Below are positions 8,401 to 10,703 of a stretch of DNA of 10,703 nt, one piece after another (position 1 is the first letter of the stretch; each line of letters opens with the position of its first letter). This DNA is from Chitinophagaceae bacterium (GTDB taxonomy: Bacteria > Bacteroidota > Bacteroidia > Chitinophagales > Chitinophagaceae). Location: positions 2,619 through 13,321 of the forward strand of contig DOMR01000098.1 in assembly GCA_003509845.1 (NCBI GenBank), in the 5' to 3' direction. Under the pieces are notes generated by a model. It made no database searches, was not told where the DNA came from, and saw nothing but the letters and a program-made list of their open reading frames with translations. The position numbers were made by a program, and so were the translations under genes.

Positions 8401-8635
8401 CAAATCCAACACTAGAGAAAACTAATACGTTTCCTTTAGCAGCGCTAATTTTATAAATACCTGCCTCATTAGCTGCAGCTCCCCTATTTTTGTTTGATTT
8501 AATTACAACAGATGCAGAAGGAATGGGAGTCCCTTTGTCATCTGTAACCTTACCAGATATGGTTAGGTCTTGAGACTGACCCGCAATTGCGAAAAAAAGC
8601 ATCGCGACAACGAGACTAGACAAGATTTTTCTCAT
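5402..8635 (-). CDS. susC: SusC/RagA-family TonB-dependent outer-membrane transporter
   Basis: This 1077-residue TonB-dependent receptor would import oligosaccharides captured by SusD. Residues 1 to about 20 are a signal peptide. A CarboxypepD_reg-like beta domain follows at about 24-95 (TISGKVTDDKGTPIPSASV, LVFSSVGF), then a TonB-box-like segment SEVVVTAMGIRR (103-114). The plug domain runs from about 115 to 247, with GLAGKVPGVDIRSG (142-155), the SusC hallmark IDPNDIESINILKG (211-224) and AASLYGSRAANGVLLITTKSG (227-247). The remainder is the 22-strand-type barrel, ending in KRFGLNLNITF with a terminal phenylalanine, the usual signal for outer-membrane insertion. There is no N-terminal STN domain, so direct signalling to an ECF sigma/anti-sigma pair is not expected. 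It is the first gene of the operon with susD and the lipoprotein. The ATG at 8635 immediately precedes the signal peptide, and its leader is AT-rich without a Shine-Dalgarno sequence. Size is typical of the family. Confidence 0.97.
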   Translation of the reverse strand: MRKILSSLVVAMLFFAIAGQSQDLTISGKVTDDKGTPIPSASVVIKSNKNRGAAANEAGIYKISAAKGNVLVFSSVGFGTREITVGASNVINVTLTSTGSDLSEVVVTAMGIRRSDKALGYAVSKVDPTTVLQKSEPDILKGLAGKVPGVDIRSGQGAPGAASRIQIRGVSSFNGGEPLIVVDGIPYSNPVINTSSPFSGGGAYGSGFGDIDPNDIESINILKGAAAASLYGSRAANGVLLITTKSGAPRKGKKSLNVTYRAGYSQETIAALPEFQNTYGAGANFRVQGANGSWGGKFGSGNIYDGSGNVLRRSLSGVDSIPATTWATMSSSYPELFPNGMAAYKAYPNNVSDLFNTGNLFENSVGLSGGEGNTLFNVTISRVDQKGYITNTSYKKNNISVGGQTSIGKLTIGSSLSYARAEQLGGFIGAAQSFITGWGRTFTQARNWDIAGFPTQNRAGAQIGFNDGQYTNPIWGAYNNTITSIDDRLVATLRASYKFNSKFRIDYNAGVNSYALYRDQIINKSSYGGTDNLLGNITEVVNRQQELQSTLVAIYTPKINDDWSLDMKLGNDINQRMSRAQQVQGVNFVIPGLFNLTNTSTQRFSGDSRSKRRLVGFFGEASLDYRRFAFINFTGRTDLTSTLPYKNAQYFYPGVSTSLIWTDAFKVKKGIIDYGKLRAGFARVGNDAAPGNGEAIFGLNSAGFQGQSLASRGNSNYDPDLTPEFTQELELGSEMRFFGGRVMTELTWYDKKSTNLIYAIGLPQTTGFSSFYTNLGEVRNTGWEAAVDLKIVDKTDFQWNVRGILTKNKNTVEKLVPGLTRDIIGGYNWIEPGFPYGYLRGSRSARTDDGRLIINPSNGAPFVDPNPQMVGDPNADYKIGITNRFAYKAFELSVLWDMTKGGDFYTETINSMLGRGVTKDNEDREKNRVVEGVYGSATPVPGKDGLNHYVPLLVNGQMVPNQTRLTTNDLYFSPAGTGATFATNGAFEYSVFDGTVYRLREIVLAYNVSPSLIKKLKLSAATLSFSGRNLWYLAPNVPKYTHFDPDINSVVSGTAQGVETGGAPSTKRFGLNLNITF

Positions 8636-8660
8636 GTTAGTTAATTTTAAAATTTAGTAC

Positions 8661-8673
8661 CCATTATTAATGG
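8661..8673. repeat. Short palindrome just upstream of susC
   Basis: CCATTA (8661-8666) and TAATGG (8668-8673) form a perfect 13-base palindrome around one central T. It ends 25 bases before the susC start codon and would lie in the 5' leader of the transcript. It could be a protein-binding site or a small leader hairpin near the ribosome loading region. It may also be chance in AT-rich DNA. Confidence 0.4.
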
Positions 8674-8719
8674 AGCATGCAATATAATAAAGAAATGTTA
8701 ATTTTAAAAAAATTATTAT

Positions 8720-8751
8720 TTGGTAATGAAAGCTAATCGATTGATTACCAA
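8720..8751. repeat. Inverted repeat TTGGTAAT-N16-ATTACCAA upstream of susC
   Basis: Perfect 8-base arms at 8720-8727 and 8744-8751 are separated by 16 bases, which places the arm centres 24 bases apart, a little over two helical turns. A similar half, TTACCAA, recurs at 8807-8813. The arrangement lies about 85-115 bases upstream of the susC start and could be a binding site for a dimeric regulator. No regulator gene is present in the window to pair with it. Confidence 0.45.
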
Positions 8752-8772
8752 TATATAAGTATTTATATATTG
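8749..8772. repeat. 24-base near-perfect palindrome upstream of susC
   Basis: CAATATATAA (8749-8758) and TTATATATTG (8763-8772) are perfectly complementary 10-base arms around GTAT. Of the inner bases, the TA at the centre also pairs, leaving one mismatched position per side. The left arm overlaps the right arm of the neighbouring TTGGTAAT/ATTACCAA repeat by three bases, so the two dyads form a compact cluster about 115-137 bases upstream of susC. It is a candidate operator, although palindromes made largely of A and T are easily produced by chance. Confidence 0.45.
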
Positions 8773-9014
8773 TATTTTAAACTTGATAAATTATTATATA
8801 TGTAGTTTACCAAAAACGACTCCCATGCAGCCAAACTAACACAATCTACTGTTTATGAACTAGTTGTATTATGTCAATTTGAAATTGGTACCTTTAATCT
8901 AAATCCCTTTTTGATTGTCAAACACTCCATTTGGAAATTAATAAAAAGCGATTTTTTTCCAAAAACGAAAATTTTCTTACAAAACACAAACCCTACCAAT
9001 TAAAATATTCTAGC

Positions 9015-10703
9015 ATGAATAAAAAAAAGTGGCCATTCGTTTTAATTGGAATATTGACAATTTTCAATAACACATTTGCGCAAAAAATATTAACGAATAA
9101 TTTAAGGGAAAAAGAAATTTACACTGTTACCCGAAATACACCCAGTCCTTCCAATGGCGAATCCCCTAAATTTAATTCCCCTAGTTTTCAATGGCCTGCC
9201 AAAAAAAATGCAACCTATCGTGTTCGAATTTCAACTTCAAAGAAATTCGATCAAGCATTGATCGAAAAAACTAATATTACATTTGCAATATTTAATCCAC
9301 ATCAACAATTAACACAAGGAAAATGGTACTGGCAATATAAAATAAATCAAGAAAATTGGAACCCTATAGATTCCTTTGAAATCAATACTTCCACACGAAT
9401 TTTTCCAACTGTTTCGATAGCAAAAATTATAAATAATATCCCTGCTACGCATCCTCGAGTTTTAATCAATAAATCTGAAATAAATGATTTTAGATTAAAC
9501 GCAAGCAAAACGAAAGAAGCCCTTGCAATTATAAAGGAAGCGAATAAAATTTTAACGACTCCCATTCCAAAAGAAGGGGGCGCATTACCGAAATACCAAG
9601 GAAAAGATAAATTCGAAAATGAAAAAATTGCATCACTTGCAAGTAAATGGAGTGGTAGAAAAGTACAGGAAACCTTAAATATATTTTCACAAGCCTATAT
9701 ATTAACAGGAGATGAGAAATATTTTAAAATTGCTAAATTATGGATGTTAGAAGTGGCTACCTGGGATCCGATGGGGCCTTCACATACCAACAATTTTGCC
9801 GACGGTGGTATTATGTCAAGTTTGGCCATTGGATTGGACAGTTTTTGGGATTTGCTTACTGAATCAGAGCGACTATTGATCAAAAAAAATGTAAGCACGC
9901 GTGCGGACCAATTTTATAAATTATGGATAAACCAAGTGGAAGCAAGATCTTCTTCCATGCATGTGTGGCAACATATCATGCACAATTTATTGGAAACTGC
10001 ATTGGCATTAAAAGGAGAACACCCTACCGCTGAAAATTGGATCGAATACGTCTATGAACTCTGGATTGCGCAATCACCTAAAATGGCCGAAGAGGATGGT
10101 GCATGGATTAATGGCAGTGCCTATTTTGGGATGAATGCGTTAAGCTTAATTGATATTCCCAGCATATTTAAAAAATTATCTGGCGTTGATTTCATGACTG
10201 CACCTTGGTTTAAAAATAATCCAACATGGTTAATTTATTCCTTCCCGCCAAATTCCACTTCCGATGGGTTTGGTAATGATGGCGAAAGATATAAATTTCC
10301 TTGGATCAATTATGCAGGATATACAGATGCACTAGCAAGATTAACAAATAATCCATCTGCAGCCTGGTATGCAAATGCAGTTGCAAAAAGTGAAGGAAAA
10401 GAAATTGCTGATGATGCAGAATTCAGATGGTTTCGCATTCGAGATGCAATAAAAAAAACAACCGCATTAAAATCAGCACCAATTAAACAAGATGCATTTT
10501 TTCCAGAAGTGGGTGTAGGCTATATGCATACAAATGTGCAAGACACAAAAAATGATTTGATGCTTTCATTGCGCAGCAGTCCTTTTGGACCTATGTCGCA
10601 CACACATGCCGACCATAACACTTTTAATATTGCTTACGGTGGTAAAAGATTATTTTATAACACAGGCTATCGGCCAGCCATGGGCGATCCCCATTTTTTA
10701 GGC
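9015..10703 (+). CDS. Secreted heparinase II/III-type polysaccharide lyase, C-terminus cut by the window
   Basis: An ATG at 9015 opens a frame of 563 codons that runs off the right edge without a stop. Residues 1-22 form a signal peptide (cleavage TFA/QK). Residues 42 to about 135 (TPSPSNGESPKFNSP, FQWPAKKNATYRVRIS, GKWYWQYKI) form an Ig/Fn3-like domain as in DUF4962. From HPRVLI (146-151) to about 485 lies an alpha-helical toroid with WDPMGPSHTNNFADGG (250-265), MHVWQHIMHNLLE (315-327) and DGAWINGSAYFG (361-372). The beta-sandwich Hepar_II_III domain begins near 496 (FPEVGVGYMHT) and contains SHTHADHNTF (528-537). H320 or H323, Y370 and H529 or H531 are candidate catalytic residues by analogy with heparinase II, assigned only by position. 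The family cleaves uronic-acid-containing polysaccharides by beta-elimination. The exact lyase family and substrate cannot be told. It is divergent from susC, likely co-regulated, and lacks a lipobox, so it is probably periplasmic or secreted. Confidence 0.88.
   Translation, partial: MNKKKWPFVLIGILTIFNNTFAQKILTNNLREKEIYTVTRNTPSPSNGESPKFNSPSFQWPAKKNATYRVRISTSKKFDQALIEKTNITFAIFNPHQQLTQGKWYWQYKINQENWNPIDSFEINTSTRIFPTVSIAKIINNIPATHPRVLINKSEINDFRLNASKTKEALAIIKEANKILTTPIPKEGGALPKYQGKDKFENEKIASLASKWSGRKVQETLNIFSQAYILTGDEKYFKIAKLWMLEVATWDPMGPSHTNNFADGGIMSSLAIGLDSFWDLLTESERLLIKKNVSTRADQFYKLWINQVEARSSSMHVWQHIMHNLLETALALKGEHPTAENWIEYVYELWIAQSPKMAEEDGAWINGSAYFGMNALSLIDIPSIFKKLSGVDFMTAPWFKNNPTWLIYSFPPNSTSDGFGNDGERYKFPWINYAGYTDALARLTNNPSAAWYANAVAKSEGKEIADDAEFRWFRIRDAIKKTTALKSAPIKQDAFFPEVGVGYMHTNVQDTKNDLMLSLRSSPFGPMSHTHADHNTFNIAYGGKRLFYNTGYRPAMGDPHFLG

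Larger units (their letters stand above)
8636..9014. promoter_or_regulatory. Divergent regulatory region between susC and the lyase gene
   Basis: These 379 bases hold no convincing gene on either strand and must carry the promoters for both the susC operon (leftward) and the lyase gene (rightward). The half nearest susC is extremely AT-rich and contains three dyads, listed separately. I found no exact TAnnTTTG -7 element on either strand. The best candidate for the lyase gene is TACCTTTA at 8889-8896 with a TTG at 8864-8866, one mismatch and a slightly long 22-base spacer. For susC no pair of elements stands out. An 8-base palindrome AATCGATT at 8735-8742 has the central CG typical of LacI-family operator cores, but its flanks are not symmetric. 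Confidence 0.6.

Noticed and set aside
8220..8456. 78-codon plus-strand open frame opposite the susC N-terminal domain
   Set aside because: It is antisense to the CarboxypepD_reg-like and TonB-box region and is best explained as a shadow.
8643..8654. AATTTTAAAATT palindrome in the susC leader
   Set aside because: It consists only of A and T and is expected by chance in this composition.
8926..8933. TCCATTTG as a possible -7 element for the lyase gene
   Set aside because: It matches TAnnTTTG with one mismatch, but no TTG element lies at a suitable distance upstream.
9347..9898. Two minus-strand open frames of 72 and 67 codons
   Set aside because: Both are antisense to the open, domain-containing lyase gene starting at 9015.

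Overview
The window looks like a polysaccharide utilization locus (PUL) from a low-GC member of the Bacteroidota. The evidence is a SusC/SusD pair, a surface-type lipoprotein, secreted carbohydrate-active enzymes, very AT-rich leaders, and no Shine-Dalgarno sequences. Protein style (SusD of the SusD_like-2 type, SusC without an STN extension, a B12-type radical SAM neighbour) suggests a Chitinophagaceae-like lineage. That placement is an impression, not a computed assignment.

Layout from left to right. Positions 1-264 (minus) hold the N-terminal 88 codons of a probable B12-binding radical SAM protein that runs off the left edge; it is probably not part of the PUL. A 242-base divergent gap follows, with a possible promoter. 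Positions 507-2663 (plus) encode a secreted glycoside hydrolase of family GH31 with a non-standard catalytic signature. A strong symmetric hairpin terminator (2711-2744) separates it from a convergent three-gene operon on the minus strand. In transcription order that operon is susC (8635-5402), susD (5378-3705) and a lipoprotein of unknown fold in the SusE/F position (3660-2773). Upstream of susC is a 379-base divergent regulatory region with several dyad symmetries. To its right, 9015-10703 (plus) encodes a secreted heparinase II/III-type polysaccharide lyase with a DUF4962-like N-terminus, cut off by the right edge.

How the genes probably work together. The lyase would cleave a uronic-acid-containing polysaccharide by beta-elimination. 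SusD and the lipoprotein would bind fragments at the cell surface, SusC would import them with TonB energy, and the GH31 enzyme would remove alpha-linked sugars from oligosaccharides, probably in the periplasm. The substrate is not readable from this window. A lyase plus an alpha-glycosidase points to an acidic heteropolysaccharide carrying alpha-linked neutral sugars, not to starch. No regulator, sulfatase, transposase, RNA gene or CRISPR array was seen. I see no clear sign of an entirely new system. The most interesting items are the atypical GH31, the uncharacterized third lipoprotein, and the dyads upstream of susC.
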